From: Gimesia sp.
GTDB taxonomy: Bacteria; Planctomycetota; Planctomycetia; Planctomycetales; Planctomycetaceae
Direction: 5' to 3'
Length of the DNA: 64,000 nt
Assembly (NCBI RefSeq): GCF_040219335.1
Contig: NZ_JAVJSQ010000006.1
Span: 62,001 to 126,000 of the forward strand
Shown here in pieces: positions 47,866 through 57,318 of the stretch (positions are counted from its first letter, which is position 1; each line of letters begins with the position of its first letter). The notes beneath the pieces were generated by a model. It worked only from the letters and a program-made list of their open reading frames with translations, did not search any database and was not told where the DNA came from. Position numbers and translations under genes: made by a program.

Positions 47866-49305
47866 TTACTTCGTTGCCTGATAATCTTTCCCATTAATGC
47901 TGCGAATCACAGACCGCATCCAGGCATTCAGCTCCTGTTTCATCTGCTTCACCCGTTCGGCCTGTTCTGGATCTTTGGAAAGATCGGTCTGCTCCATCGG
48001 GTCATCGCTCAGGTTGTAGAGCTCAAATCTCGTCCCTTTGATGCGATGCAGTTTCCAGGGCCAGTCCGTCCACGCAGCGTGCCCGGTCGTGGTCTCTTCT
48101 GGAAACTGCGGGAATTCGTCCACGTCTTTCCGCATGCGGACCGGATCATGGGGTAAGGGAGCCCCAGCCTGCTGCTTCTCCATGATGGCTTTCTGGATCT
48201 GGTCGCTGCGGGTACCTTGCCCGCCCTGTAACTGATGCCAGAAGCCCATCGGCTTCTTCCGTTCGGTTACTGCCCCCGAAATGATATCGCTCACATCCAT
48301 ACCATCCAGCGGATGCGGGGCATACAACTCTACGCCGGCCATCGCCAGCAGCGTCGGATAGATATCAAAGGTCGCTACAGGGACCGCAGTGCGACCTTTA
48401 AGTTTCTTAGCTGGCCATTCGATGATCCCCGGCACCCGCAGGCCCCCTTCGTAGATGCTCCCCTTTTTCTCACGGCCGCCGGACGTCTCCTTGTTCAGCC
48501 CGCCGTTGTCGCTGCAGTACCAGACGATGGTATTCTCCGCCATGTCCATCTCCCGCAGCGCGCGTCGCAGACGACCGACCTGCTGATCCAGCAGCGTAAT
48601 TTCGCGGTAGTACCCCGCCTGCGGTTTGCCTTTGTAAAGGCTGGGGCCATCCGGTACTTCCGCATGCGGGGAGTGCGGAGAAGGGAACCAGACAACCGTG
48701 AAGATCGGCTGGTCGCCATCCTTGTGTTTCTTGAGGAACGCGAGCGTGTCATCCATCAGGATCACCGACCCCTTACCCTGGCGATGTTCAATCTTTCCCA
48801 TCCGGCTCAGGTAGGGATCGTTGTCGAAAAAGTTAAGACCGATCACCCATTCATCGAATCCCATGCCACTCGGATTGCAGGGCGAGTCGGGTTGTCCCGA
48901 ACCCAGGTGCACTTTGCCGAAGATCCCGGTGACGTATCCCGCGGCTTTCAACGTTTCAGCGATGGTCTGCTCGTGCGGACGCATGTAGCGACCATGGTTG
49001 GTGACTTTGGCCCGATTCGGATTCCGCCCGGTCATCACGCTGGCCCGGGTCGGCGAACAGACCGGTGCACCGGCATAGAAGCGGTCAAAGACGAATCCCT
49101 CTTTCGCCATGGCATCGAGTTCAGGCGTCTTGACAAACGGGTGGCCATTATAGCCGGTATCGCCCCAGCCCTGGTCATCAGCCATCACCAGAATGATGTT
49201 CGGTTTTTCGGAACTATCCGCCTTCGCTGCCAGGGAGACTCCTGTCACGAACAGACAAAAAACGGCTCCGATGACTGCTGAAAAAACACGTCGATTCCCC
49301 ATCAT
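47866..49305 (-). CDS. Secreted arylsulfatase-type sulfatase
   Basis: A 479-residue exported sulfatase. The ATG at 49305 (a second ATG follows at once) opens the signal peptide VFSAVIGAVFCLFVTGVSLA. The C-S-P-T-R signature at Cys83-Arg87 marks a cysteine-type enzyme whose Cys becomes formylglycine after maturation. Asp43-Asp44 (MADDQGWGDTG) and the later SDNGG provide the metal site. It would hydrolyse sulfate esters, probably of algal or other marine polysaccharides. No formylglycine-generating enzyme is in the window. Confidence 0.93.
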   Translation of the reverse strand: MMGNRRVFSAVIGAVFCLFVTGVSLAAKADSSEKPNIILVMADDQGWGDTGYNGHPFVKTPELDAMAKEGFVFDRFYAGAPVCSPTRASVMTGRNPNRAKVTNHGRYMRPHEQTIAETLKAAGYVTGIFGKVHLGSGQPDSPCNPSGMGFDEWVIGLNFFDNDPYLSRMGKIEHRQGKGSVILMDDTLAFLKKHKDGDQPIFTVVWFPSPHSPHAEVPDGPSLYKGKPQAGYYREITLLDQQVGRLRRALREMDMAENTIVWYCSDNGGLNKETSGGREKKGSIYEGGLRVPGIIEWPAKKLKGRTAVPVATFDIYPTLLAMAGVELYAPHPLDGMDVSDIISGAVTERKKPMGFWHQLQGGQGTRSDQIQKAIMEKQQAGAPLPHDPVRMRKDVDEFPQFPEETTTGHAAWTDWPWKLHRIKGTRFELYNLSDDPMEQTDLSKDPEQAERVKQMKQELNAWMRSVIRSINGKDYQATK

Positions 49306-49546
49306 TGACTCTTTCTGTCTGGTGGCTGTGTGGTGAAGAGACGTCCCTTGGAAATCAGGATCGCCTGCTTCGATCATATCAGTGCCCGACCCTGATTCAC
49401 ATTATCAGATTAACAGAGCAGGCCATTTTTCCAGTTTCAAAAAATCGAATCAAATACACGACATCGTGTAGACGTGTATATATTTCGCCAGTAGTATAAG
49501 GGGACATTGATTCATTACTGCTATCTTACTGGTTGGGAGAAACAGC

Positions 49547-52500
49547 GTGGTTCATTCGTTCAAGATCATCATCCCGCTAGCAACAGCTCTCTTGCTGGGA
49601 CTCAATAATGTGGGCCATGCTCAGTTTGGCCCGTCTGCTCCATCTGCTCCGTCAGGCCCTTCCGGGGGCGGGTTCTCGCGACCTTCTGCACCGAGTCCGG
49701 GAGGCAGAAGTTATCGCCCCTCTTCTCCCAGACCGAGTTACGGCAATCGTCCCGGCACTCCCAGTCCGCGGGTCAATCGACCCGGCACTCCCACTCCGGG
49801 AGGCAATCGCCCGGGCTATAATTCCAGGACCGTGACGCGCCCGGGAAATCCAGCAAATCCGAACATGGGGCGGACCAACTACTCTGGACAAAACCCCGCC
49901 GTTTCAACGAATCGCTCTGCAAATCAAATTTCGCATTATAAAAACCCGCTCTTTCGAAATACGAATCCTGCTCCTCCCAGAGTCGAATTTGGCAAGACTC
50001 CCACCACGCGCGTCTATGCGGGGATCTCTCCCGCCCCGACAGGCCAATGGCAGAATGCAAAACAACTGCTCCAGAAAGGAAATACCAGTCAGGCGCAGGC
50101 CATTATAGATTCCCAATTGCAGCAGAACCCCTCGCTGTCAAAATTGATGTCTGCCGTTTCCACGCTGGAGCAGGGGAATGCGCCCTTCAGTGTGCTGCAA
50201 CCCTACCGGAGACGTGCCCAGAATCTGGCACGCGCTGAAACGTTGAAAAACGTGAATAATCCGACTCCCTGGATCGCGCTTGCCAAATTTTCGTTAGAAG
50301 ACAAGAACAATACCGAATTTCGCAGTGTGGTCTCCTCGATGGGACAGAAGTTTCCCAACGATAAACACACTTACTATTTTCAGGGAATCGCTGACCTCAA
50401 GGATGAGAACTGGAAAGCCGCTGAGCAGCAGTTCCTGAAAGCCAAAGAAATGGGAGTTCCTGAAGCGAGCATTGCGAAGTGGCTGAAAATGGCAATCGAT
50501 CAGCAACGCTGGATCTGGGAATACGTCTGGTTCACATTATACGTGGTCCTCGCCTGGCTCGTTGGTTTAGCCTTCTTGTACGTAGCAGGCAAATTCATGT
50601 CGTCCAGAATCGTCCGCATTCTGCAAAAGGAAAACATAGTCCAGGCACTGGAAGGGCATCAAAGTTTACGTTCCGCCTATCGGCTGTTAGTGCAAATCGC
50701 CAGCGTCTATTACTATATTTCCTTACCGCTGCTGGTCGTCGTTTCCCTCGCCGTCCCTCTCACCCTGGGTTATGCCCTGCTCAATGTCCCTTACTTGAAC
50801 CTGTGGCTGGTGGCTCTTGTCTTTATCCTGAGTCTGGGGTCGATCTGGACTGCCTGCAGCGGGATCTGGACCTGTTTTGTCGGCATTAATCGGGAAATCC
50901 CGGGCAAAATCATTTCGAAAGAAGAGCAGCCCGGTTTGTGGGCGCTGGTCGAAGAAGTCGCCGAGAAAGTCGGCACCCGGCCCGTCGATCAGATTCGTCT
51001 CCTGCAGTCAACGACCATCGCAGTTTCAGAGCAGGGGAATATCCTGAAACGATTCAGAGACAAGGGCACCCGGATTCTCTATTTAGGAGTGGGAGTACTC
51101 GACGGTCTCTCAGTCGATGCCTTTTCCTGCATTCTGGCTCACGAATATGGACACTTCCTCAACCGGGATACTGCAGGCGGCGCGACAGCGATGCGCGTTG
51201 ATATTGCGATGCAACGCTTTGCACAATCCGTGGCCAGTCGACGCCAGATTCGCTGGTGGCACGTTGCCTTTCAATTTTTGAGATTTTACTACCGCGTCTT
51301 TTCCCGAATTACCTTCGGTGCCAGCAGACTGCAGGAGATACTTGCCGATCGGGTGGCCGTCAAAGCCTATGGAGCCGCCTCATTTGAAAAAGGTTTACGC
51401 CATGTCGTCCGTCGCTCAGTCGAATATGACTACTGGATGAATCGCGGTGTCTCCGAAGTACTTCAGGCACAACAGGCATCGAAATGTTTCGGGCCCGTGA
51501 ATGCACGTCCATCTTTAAAGGCCCTCGATCAGATCGAGTATATGCTGGTTCAAATCATCAACCGACCTACTGACGAATCAGACACCCATCCCAGCGATAT
51601 TGACCGGTTTACTTATACCAGAAAAATGGAACAGGGAAATGCTGATTCCAGGCAGGGCATGGTCTGGCAGCTCTTTAAAAACAAAAGCAAAATCTACGAT
51701 GAATTGTCAACGGGGCTGCTTACGTTGTTGAATGAGGAAGCCTCTTATTCTGATGGGCTGAATAAAATGAACATCGCCTATCTGAACGGCCAGTGTGTGA
51801 GGAATTCCAAAGCGGCTGAACTGTATGAAGAACGCGCTCATCTGCATCTGATTTGTGGTGCCCACCAGGCGGCACTGAATGATTACAAAACCGCAATCGA
51901 ATGTGCTCCCGAAAAAGAGTCCGCCTTTTACGGCAAAGCAGTCGTCTATAAAGCGATGAAAGACTATCACAAGGCAGCGCAGGTCTTGAAAGTCGCGATG
52001 GAACAATTCCCCGACTCGGTCAGTTTTGGAACGTACTTCTTATTAGGCGAGTGTTATCAAAACGCGGAAGAATATGCAGAAGCGGAACAGGCATTTACAA
52101 AGGCGATCAAGCAGGACGAAACCGTGTTTTGTGCCTGGATGACGCGCGGTCGTGTGCGGGCAGAGTTAACTCAATACGCGGAAGCGATTCAGGATTTCAC
52201 GCAGGCTCTCGAACTGTTTCCCGATTCTCCCGACGCCTTCTTTGATCGGGCCATGGCCTCTCTCAAATTGAATGAGCGGGACTCCGCCAGAACAGATCTC
52301 GAACAATCCATCGCTAAAAACGCATCTTTTCCGGATGCCCACCGCGAACTGGCGCGTTTACTGCTCGATACAGCCGATGATTCAGAACCCGCTCTGGCCA
52401 AGCAGGCACTGCAGCACGCACGAATTGCCAACGCTTCTCCCGTCATGCAGGAAGAATCGCTTTCCGTTCTGGCGACCGCTTTGATCGGTGTCAGAAATTA

Positions 52501-52657
52501 TCCAGCGGCTGAGAGAACCATCAAAGAATTACTTCCTCTGCTGACCGATGATTCGAAATCAGATTGGAGTGAAGAGCTGTCCCGCATCCAGGCACTCACC
52601 GGCCGGGAAGAATCTCTCAATCGGCAAGCAGTCACCAGTGTCGATGAAATCAATTGA
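49547..52657 (+). CDS. M48-family membrane metallopeptidase with TPR repeats
   Basis: A 1036-residue protein. The start is a GTG after GGGAGA. A signal-like N-terminus is followed by a long Pro/Gly/Ser/Arg/Asn-rich disordered stretch (about 25-125). TPR-like helices follow (about 165-320), then membrane helices (about 325-350 and 388-445). The M48 zinc site is His532-Glu533-x2-His536 (LAHEYGHFLN) with the third-ligand region LQEILADRVAVK. A second TPR array fills about 770-1000. The architecture resembles membrane-bound quality-control proteases that use TPRs for substrate or partner binding. It is not in an operon. Confidence 0.88.
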   Translation: MVHSFKIIIPLATALLLGLNNVGHAQFGPSAPSAPSGPSGGGFSRPSAPSPGGRSYRPSSPRPSYGNRPGTPSPRVNRPGTPTPGGNRPGYNSRTVTRPGNPANPNMGRTNYSGQNPAVSTNRSANQISHYKNPLFRNTNPAPPRVEFGKTPTTRVYAGISPAPTGQWQNAKQLLQKGNTSQAQAIIDSQLQQNPSLSKLMSAVSTLEQGNAPFSVLQPYRRRAQNLARAETLKNVNNPTPWIALAKFSLEDKNNTEFRSVVSSMGQKFPNDKHTYYFQGIADLKDENWKAAEQQFLKAKEMGVPEASIAKWLKMAIDQQRWIWEYVWFTLYVVLAWLVGLAFLYVAGKFMSSRIVRILQKENIVQALEGHQSLRSAYRLLVQIASVYYYISLPLLVVVSLAVPLTLGYALLNVPYLNLWLVALVFILSLGSIWTACSGIWTCFVGINREIPGKIISKEEQPGLWALVEEVAEKVGTRPVDQIRLLQSTTIAVSEQGNILKRFRDKGTRILYLGVGVLDGLSVDAFSCILAHEYGHFLNRDTAGGATAMRVDIAMQRFAQSVASRRQIRWWHVAFQFLRFYYRVFSRITFGASRLQEILADRVAVKAYGAASFEKGLRHVVRRSVEYDYWMNRGVSEVLQAQQASKCFGPVNARPSLKALDQIEYMLVQIINRPTDESDTHPSDIDRFTYTRKMEQGNADSRQGMVWQLFKNKSKIYDELSTGLLTLLNEEASYSDGLNKMNIAYLNGQCVRNSKAAELYEERAHLHLICGAHQAALNDYKTAIECAPEKESAFYGKAVVYKAMKDYHKAAQVLKVAMEQFPDSVSFGTYFLLGECYQNAEEYAEAEQAFTKAIKQDETVFCAWMTRGRVRAELTQYAEAIQDFTQALELFPDSPDAFFDRAMASLKLNERDSARTDLEQSIAKNASFPDAHRELARLLLDTADDSEPALAKQALQHARIANASPVMQEESLSVLATALIGVRNYPAAERTIKELLPLLTDDSKSDWSEELSRIQALTGREESLNRQAVTSVDEIN

Positions 52658-52872
52658 TTCAATGCTCTAATCGAGTACTGCTAACCGCGCACCCGGGCTT
52701 GAGACTCCTCAAGAATCGGCTCAACTCAACTGCGATTCAAAATGGTTCTGACAGTCCATTGATTTCACTCTCATCATCAAAGTGAATCAATCGCATGGTG
52801 GACGCACCTTTCTGGTCTAAAATGATCCAGAATGAAATCCAAATTTGCTCACACTTCATGATGCAGACTCAA
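52658..52872. other. Intergenic region, nothing recognised
   Basis: This is the 5' part of the spacer between the M48 gene and the oxidoreductase gene. No coding frame, hairpin or repeat stands out. Confidence 0.4.
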
Positions 52873-52903
52873 TTGACGTATCACAAGCAGTTTATGCTAT
52901 AAT
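52873..52903 (+). promoter_or_regulatory. Sigma70-like promoter with extended -10
   Basis: TTGACG (52873-52878) and TATAAT (52898-52903) are separated by 19 bases, and TGC directly precedes TATAAT (extended -10). It faces the oxidoreductase gene at 52982. Confidence 0.6.
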
Positions 52904-52981
52904 CATTATTCTACACTAATCAGAATCTGATTCTGGCCCCCAATACATCCCACGACACGAATCAACAGGAAGCCCGCAATC

Positions 52982-54319
52982 ATGACCTCCTCCAAAGAGA
53001 CGACCCGTCGCGATTTTTTGAAAACAACCGTTGCTGCTGCAGCCGCATCCACTTTCGCCGCTCCGGCATTTGTTCGCGGACAGAATTTGAACTCGCAATT
53101 GCAGTTTGCGGGCATCGGCACCGACGGCAAAGGGTATTCTGATATCAAGCTCATTGCCAGCCACGATAAAGTGAAATGCGTCGCCTTCTGCGATGTCGAT
53201 TTGGCGCGAACAGAAAAAGTCAAACCGTTGGCACCTGAGGCTCCCATCTACCAGGATTACAAAGCAATGCTGGATGAGCTGGGTGATAAAATCGATGCCG
53301 TCTCGGTTTCTACTCCCGACCATACCCACGCCATCATCAGCATGGACGCCATGCAACGCGGCAAGCACGTTTACTGCCAGAAACCGCTGACACGTACGGT
53401 GTGGGAAGCCCGCCAGATGCGACTGCAGGCCAAAAAATCAGGCGTCATCACGCGGATGGGGAACCAGATCCATTCGCACTCCGCTTATCGCACCGGAGTC
53501 AAAGCGATTCAGGATGGCGTCATCGGTAAGGTCTCGGCCGTACATTCCTGGGTCGGCACCACCGGACACGGACGTAGTGGTCTGCTCGAACCGCCTGTGA
53601 AAAATGAAGCTGTTCCGAAAACACTCGACTGGAACCTCTGGGTCAGCGTCGCTCCGATGCGTCCCTATGGCGGAAACCGGGTTTACCATCCCTTCACCTG
53701 GAGAGACTGGCAGGACTTCGGTTCCGGAGCCATCGGCGATTTCGGCTGTCACTTGCTCGATCCGGTCTACACGGCCCTCAAAATTACAGGCGACCCGATC
53801 AGCGTCCACTCGGAACACACCGGCATGAATGATGAAGTCTGGCCCGCCCAGGAAACCATCAAATATATCATCCCCGGTACGCAGTATACCGCTGGTCGCA
53901 GTCTGCCCATTAACTGGTACGATGGTGGTCGGCGTCCTGCGAACGGAATTGCCAAACTGTTACCCGGCCAGTCGCTGCCAGGCGGCGGTTCGATCTTTGT
54001 CGGTGAAAAAGGCAACATGATTCTGCCCCACGTCGGCATGCCGTTCGTCAACATCGAAGGTGTGACAATCGAGCCGGTAGAAGGTCTCGACCATTATCAC
54101 GGCTGGGTCGATGGATGCCTGTCCGGTAAACAGCCCAGCGACGGGTTTGAATACGGCGGTCATCTGACCGAAGCCGTACAGTTAGGCAACGTGGCCGCAT
54201 ACTTCCCGGGTGAAACCCTCGAATTCGATGGCAAAGCCCTCAAAATCACTAACAACTCGGCTGCCAACAAATACCTGACACGGGACTACCGCACCGGCTT
54301 CGAGATCGCTTCGATCTAG
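52982..54319 (+). CDS. Tat-exported Gfo/Idh/MocA-family oxidoreductase
   Basis: A 445-residue protein. The N-terminus TRRDFLKTTVAAAAAS is a twin-arginine signal (RRDFLK). The Rossmann domain begins near residue 37 (LQFAGIGTDGKGYSD), with CDVD and the GKHVYCQKPLTRTVWEARQM segment that holds the family lysine (EKP-type, here QKP). The second half is a C-terminal dehydrogenase domain with GAIGDFGCHLLDP. Such proteins oxidise or epimerise sugars with NAD(P); their export in planctomycetes is frequent. The next gene, 34 bases downstream on the same strand, is a secreted protein, suggesting an operon. Confidence 0.93.
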   Translation: MTSSKETTRRDFLKTTVAAAAASTFAAPAFVRGQNLNSQLQFAGIGTDGKGYSDIKLIASHDKVKCVAFCDVDLARTEKVKPLAPEAPIYQDYKAMLDELGDKIDAVSVSTPDHTHAIISMDAMQRGKHVYCQKPLTRTVWEARQMRLQAKKSGVITRMGNQIHSHSAYRTGVKAIQDGVIGKVSAVHSWVGTTGHGRSGLLEPPVKNEAVPKTLDWNLWVSVAPMRPYGGNRVYHPFTWRDWQDFGSGAIGDFGCHLLDPVYTALKITGDPISVHSEHTGMNDEVWPAQETIKYIIPGTQYTAGRSLPINWYDGGRRPANGIAKLLPGQSLPGGGSIFVGEKGNMILPHVGMPFVNIEGVTIEPVEGLDHYHGWVDGCLSGKQPSDGFEYGGHLTEAVQLGNVAAYFPGETLEFDGKALKITNNSAANKYLTRDYRTGFEIASI

Positions 54320-54353
54320 ACTCCTGTATTCCTCAATCTGGAAAACGACTCGT

Positions 54354-55004
54354 ATGCAGTTTTTTAATCTCCGCCGTCTTGCCGTTTTAGTGGTGATTCT
54401 GTCTGGGGCCAGCGCCGTGCTGGCCGCTGATACCGAGTTGGCGAAGAATATCACAGTACCTGCTGGCTGGAAGGGGGAGCAGATTCCGCTGCCCCCTTCC
54501 TTCGCCAGGGAGATGCAGTTCAAGGGGATCGAAGAAGCTCGCTTTTCACCGGGCATGTTTCAGGAAAAATCGAATTCATTTTTTTCCTACTTCTTCGTAT
54601 TTAAACTCGACCCCGGCACAGAACTGACACAAAAAAACATTGAACGCGAACTACTCACGTATTATCAGGGACTGTCGAGTACCATCTTCAACAGCCGGAA
54701 GATGGAAATCGATACCAGCGGCTTTACCTGCAAACTGACCAAAGCCACCCCCGTCGATCCACAGAAGATTTACCCGCAGGATCTCACAGAATATGCGGCA
54801 AAGGTCAACTGGACGGAACCGTTCGTCACCCGGAAACCGCAAACCTTGAATCTGATCATCCAGACCTGGACAGACAAAACAACCGGGACCGGCTATCTGT
54901 TCGCCTGCGTTTCGCCGCAGGAGATGAAAGCCAACATCTGGCAGTCAATGCAAAACATCCGCGACACCTTTTATCGCAATCTGTCTCAACATACCGAAAA
55001 GTGA
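54354..55004 (+). CDS. Secreted protein of unknown function
   Basis: A 216-residue protein with a signal peptide (RRLAVLVVILSGASAVLAA) and a mature region of mixed strand and helix. FSYFFVFKLDPGTELTQKNIERELLTYY and YLFACVSPQEMKANIWQ are recognisable features, but no family is identified. It starts 34 bases after the Gfo/Idh stop and is probably co-transcribed with it. Confidence 0.7.
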   Translation: MQFFNLRRLAVLVVILSGASAVLAADTELAKNITVPAGWKGEQIPLPPSFAREMQFKGIEEARFSPGMFQEKSNSFFSYFFVFKLDPGTELTQKNIERELLTYYQGLSSTIFNSRKMEIDTSGFTCKLTKATPVDPQKIYPQDLTEYAAKVNWTEPFVTRKPQTLNLIIQTWTDKTTGTGYLFACVSPQEMKANIWQSMQNIRDTFYRNLSQHTEK

Positions 55005-55086
55005 CTTTAGTCGCCAGGATGTGATCGGAGACGTGATCCCCGCCGATCGCCAGGGGCTGAACAGGTTCGCACTATGATCTCTACGA

Positions 55087-56715
55087 TCATTCCGGTTTTG
55101 TGATCACGACGCCCCATTTACCGAACTTGATGCGATCTCCTGCCGCGACACGGCGTTGATAGACCGAACAGACGTTCCCGGGAATTTCGCGTCCGCCCGG
55201 CATCAGGAACAGTACGAATTCAGGGACCGCCGCCAGTTCGAATCCCTGCTTCTGTAATTCGTCCGTCACGCTGTCCTGGTTACGGTCCGGCAGGGGAGTT
55301 ACGGCGTAAACCACGCCCGGTGAGGTACAGACGAGTTCGGTTTGCTCCATCGGGCTGAATATAAACTGCCCGCCTTGCAGAAAACGGGGCAGCTTGTCGT
55401 GAAAGGCATAGCTGCGGTTGCTGAAGATCGCCTCACCGAGCTTCACGTTACGCACTTCGCCCTTCACGGGTTTCAACTGTGCACCCGGCTCCTCAAGCAG
55501 GGCGGCACCTTTTTCATTATTTTTCAAAGATGTGACTCGCTGCTTCTTCCGCCAGGGCTTCGGATTAACGCCCGTCGCATGGTTGATGAGCACCCGCTCA
55601 CGCGCCGCGGAACTCTGATACTTCCCGGCCAACACATCGGCTTCCGTGAATGTCGTCAGCAGAATATGTTTCTCGTCCGCACGGTTCCAGTCATAAATCA
55701 CGTAGATCGTTCCGTCCGGGCTCTGGGTGGCATCCGGGTAAGAAACCGTATCCCGTGCATCCAGCAGTAACCCGCCTTTCCATGACTTGCCGTCATCATC
55801 CGAGAGATAGGCGGTCAGATGATTCCGCCCGCGGGCCCGTTCATCGATTCCATTATGTTTGATCATCAACAGATTACCAGATGCCAGTCGCTGGATATGA
55901 AAGCGGGATGTCGTCTGCTGCAGATGATCTTTCACCTCGGTCCAGGTACGACCGCCATCGGTGGAGACCGCTTCGCCAATCCCGTGGCCAGCGGTGCGAA
56001 CCAGCAGCCACAAAGAGCCATCCTTCCGTTCGACAAGCATCGGTTCATCACAGTTCCGGCGGTCCTTCGGAACGTTGGCGGCACCCCGCAGTGCCCATGT
56101 GCGCCCCTGATCCTTCGAGACCATGACCCGATCGCTGTCATCCTGGTGCCAGATCGCAGCCGGCATGAGCCACTCCCCATTCTTCGTGACGATCGGCTTA
56201 TTGATCATCACACCGGGGAACAACGCCCGCGGTTTGGTCCAGGTGGGGTTCTCCGCATCAGGGTTCTCGGTTGTGATCGACATCGTCACGTTCAGATCGC
56301 CCCCGTTCATCCACCAGAACAGCCACAGCTTGCCCGATGGATCCAGCCAGAAACAGGGATCCGAAGCACGGCGGGGGCCGTCGCCGTCGGGGTTGATCAC
56401 AAATTTCAAATCGCTCCAGGTCTTGCCATCATCATCGCTGGTCGCCGCCATCACATAGTTGAAGCGGTCTTCATGAATCGGCCCGGCATACCAGCCTGCC
56501 CACAGACGACCACCGGGAGTGCGTTCAATCGTGGGGATTCCCTGATATTTACGTGCCTCCGAGTTCGATTCCGCACCCGGATGGAAATTAACCGGTGGAT
56601 GAACGAAATCCTTCAGCAACTCTCCAGTGTCGACGGGAGTGTCCTTCGATTCCGCAGGCAGAGAACCGCAGGTCAGCAACAGAAGGAGGCAGGTGAGCGT
56701 CAGGGAAAGTCTCAT
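55087..56715 (-). CDS. Secreted BNR/Asp-box sialidase-like protein
   Basis: A 542-residue exported propeller. I chose the ATG at 56715, with AAAGG upstream, which opens the signal MRLSLTLTCLLLLLTCGS. Four Asp boxes (S-x-D-x-G-x-[TS]-W) are visible: TSDDDGKTW, SKDQGRTW, STDGGRTW and SDDDGKSW. RTAGHGIGEAV, PMLVERKDGSLW and YPDATQSPDGTIYVIYDW match exo-alpha-sialidase-like planctomycete proteins. A C-terminal domain of about 130 residues follows. The substrate is unknown. It is divergent from the DUF1559 gene and its repeat array. Confidence 0.87.
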   Translation of the reverse strand: MRLSLTLTCLLLLLTCGSLPAESKDTPVDTGELLKDFVHPPVNFHPGAESNSEARKYQGIPTIERTPGGRLWAGWYAGPIHEDRFNYVMAATSDDDGKTWSDLKFVINPDGDGPRRASDPCFWLDPSGKLWLFWWMNGGDLNVTMSITTENPDAENPTWTKPRALFPGVMINKPIVTKNGEWLMPAAIWHQDDSDRVMVSKDQGRTWALRGAANVPKDRRNCDEPMLVERKDGSLWLLVRTAGHGIGEAVSTDGGRTWTEVKDHLQQTTSRFHIQRLASGNLLMIKHNGIDERARGRNHLTAYLSDDDGKSWKGGLLLDARDTVSYPDATQSPDGTIYVIYDWNRADEKHILLTTFTEADVLAGKYQSSAARERVLINHATGVNPKPWRKKQRVTSLKNNEKGAALLEEPGAQLKPVKGEVRNVKLGEAIFSNRSYAFHDKLPRFLQGGQFIFSPMEQTELVCTSPGVVYAVTPLPDRNQDSVTDELQKQGFELAAVPEFVLFLMPGGREIPGNVCSVYQRRVAAGDRIKFGKWGVVITKPE

Positions 56716-57038
56716 GGTGGCAACCTTTCGAAAATGTAATATCATGTCACCTGTGAAGGGCTCAGGAAGTCATTCATAAATATCCAACTGGAAACAGGTC
56801 CTCCAAAACCAGCGGCAACATAAGTCCATGGTACTGTTACGTGGCCCGAGTTTCCACGAAGTCGTCTTTTGCACGTTGTTTACAACACGATTTCAAATGG
56901 ATTTAAAACGCCCTCATTCCTTCCAGGGGCTTCACGCAATATTCATATATTGCACATTAAGACTTCATTTCGACTCGTACAATGGGGAAAAATTCGGAGA
57001 TCGTAGGTCATCAATCCGCGAATCCGGTTTTTCAATTT
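56716..57038. other. Divergent spacer, left part
   Basis: About 320 bases between the sialidase-like gene and the phased repeat array. Neither strand has a supported gene; AT-rich words such as ATTCATATAT (56941) could be part of a promoter, but none is clear. Confidence 0.35.
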
Positions 57039-57260
57039 CCCGCCAAAAGGTACTCGCTTCCGCCACCTGGACATCTTCCGTCCTTGCCCCCCGCCGCTGG
57101 TACGCCCAATAACTTTTCACCCGCCATCCGTACATTTTCGGCTTTAGCTGCCCGCCATGGGACTACCTGGTCCTCGATCACCCGCCTTACGTACGTCAAC
57201 GGCCATTGCTACCCGCCACCTGGACGCCCACGGTCTATACACGCCGTAGGTTTTATCTGC
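57039..57260. repeat. Helically phased ~30-bp degenerate direct repeats
   Basis: CCCGCC (or TCCGCC/CACGCC) begins at 57039, 57059, 57090, 57120, 57151, 57181, 57212 and, degenerate, 57240. Intervals are 20, 31, 30, 31, 30, 31 and 28 bases, close to two or three DNA helical turns. After CCCGCC each unit has 3-5 variable bases and then G[TG]AC (for example CCGCCACCTGGAC at 57060 and 57213; CCCGCCGCTGGTAC; CCCGCCATCCGTAC). The rest of each unit is unique. It lies directly upstream of the DUF1559 gene, and the unequal spacing argues against a protein repeat. Confidence 0.75.
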
Positions 57261-57318
57261 CCTTGGACGATTCGTTTTAATTGAGGGCGGTGGTTTTACA
57301 TCCAATGAAAGGAAGATT

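Noticed and set aside
48235-49281. 348-codon plus-strand frame over the sulfatase gene
   Set aside because: It is antisense to the sulfatase and lacks any recognisable domain or ribosome site.
55819-56739. 306-codon plus-strand frame over the second sialidase-like gene
   Set aside because: It is antisense shadow coding; the Asp-box repeats are on the opposite strand.
57039-57260. CRISPR array as an explanation of the phased repeats
   Set aside because: The shared core is only about 6-14 bases and degenerate, without long identical repeats or spacers, and no cas genes are in the window.
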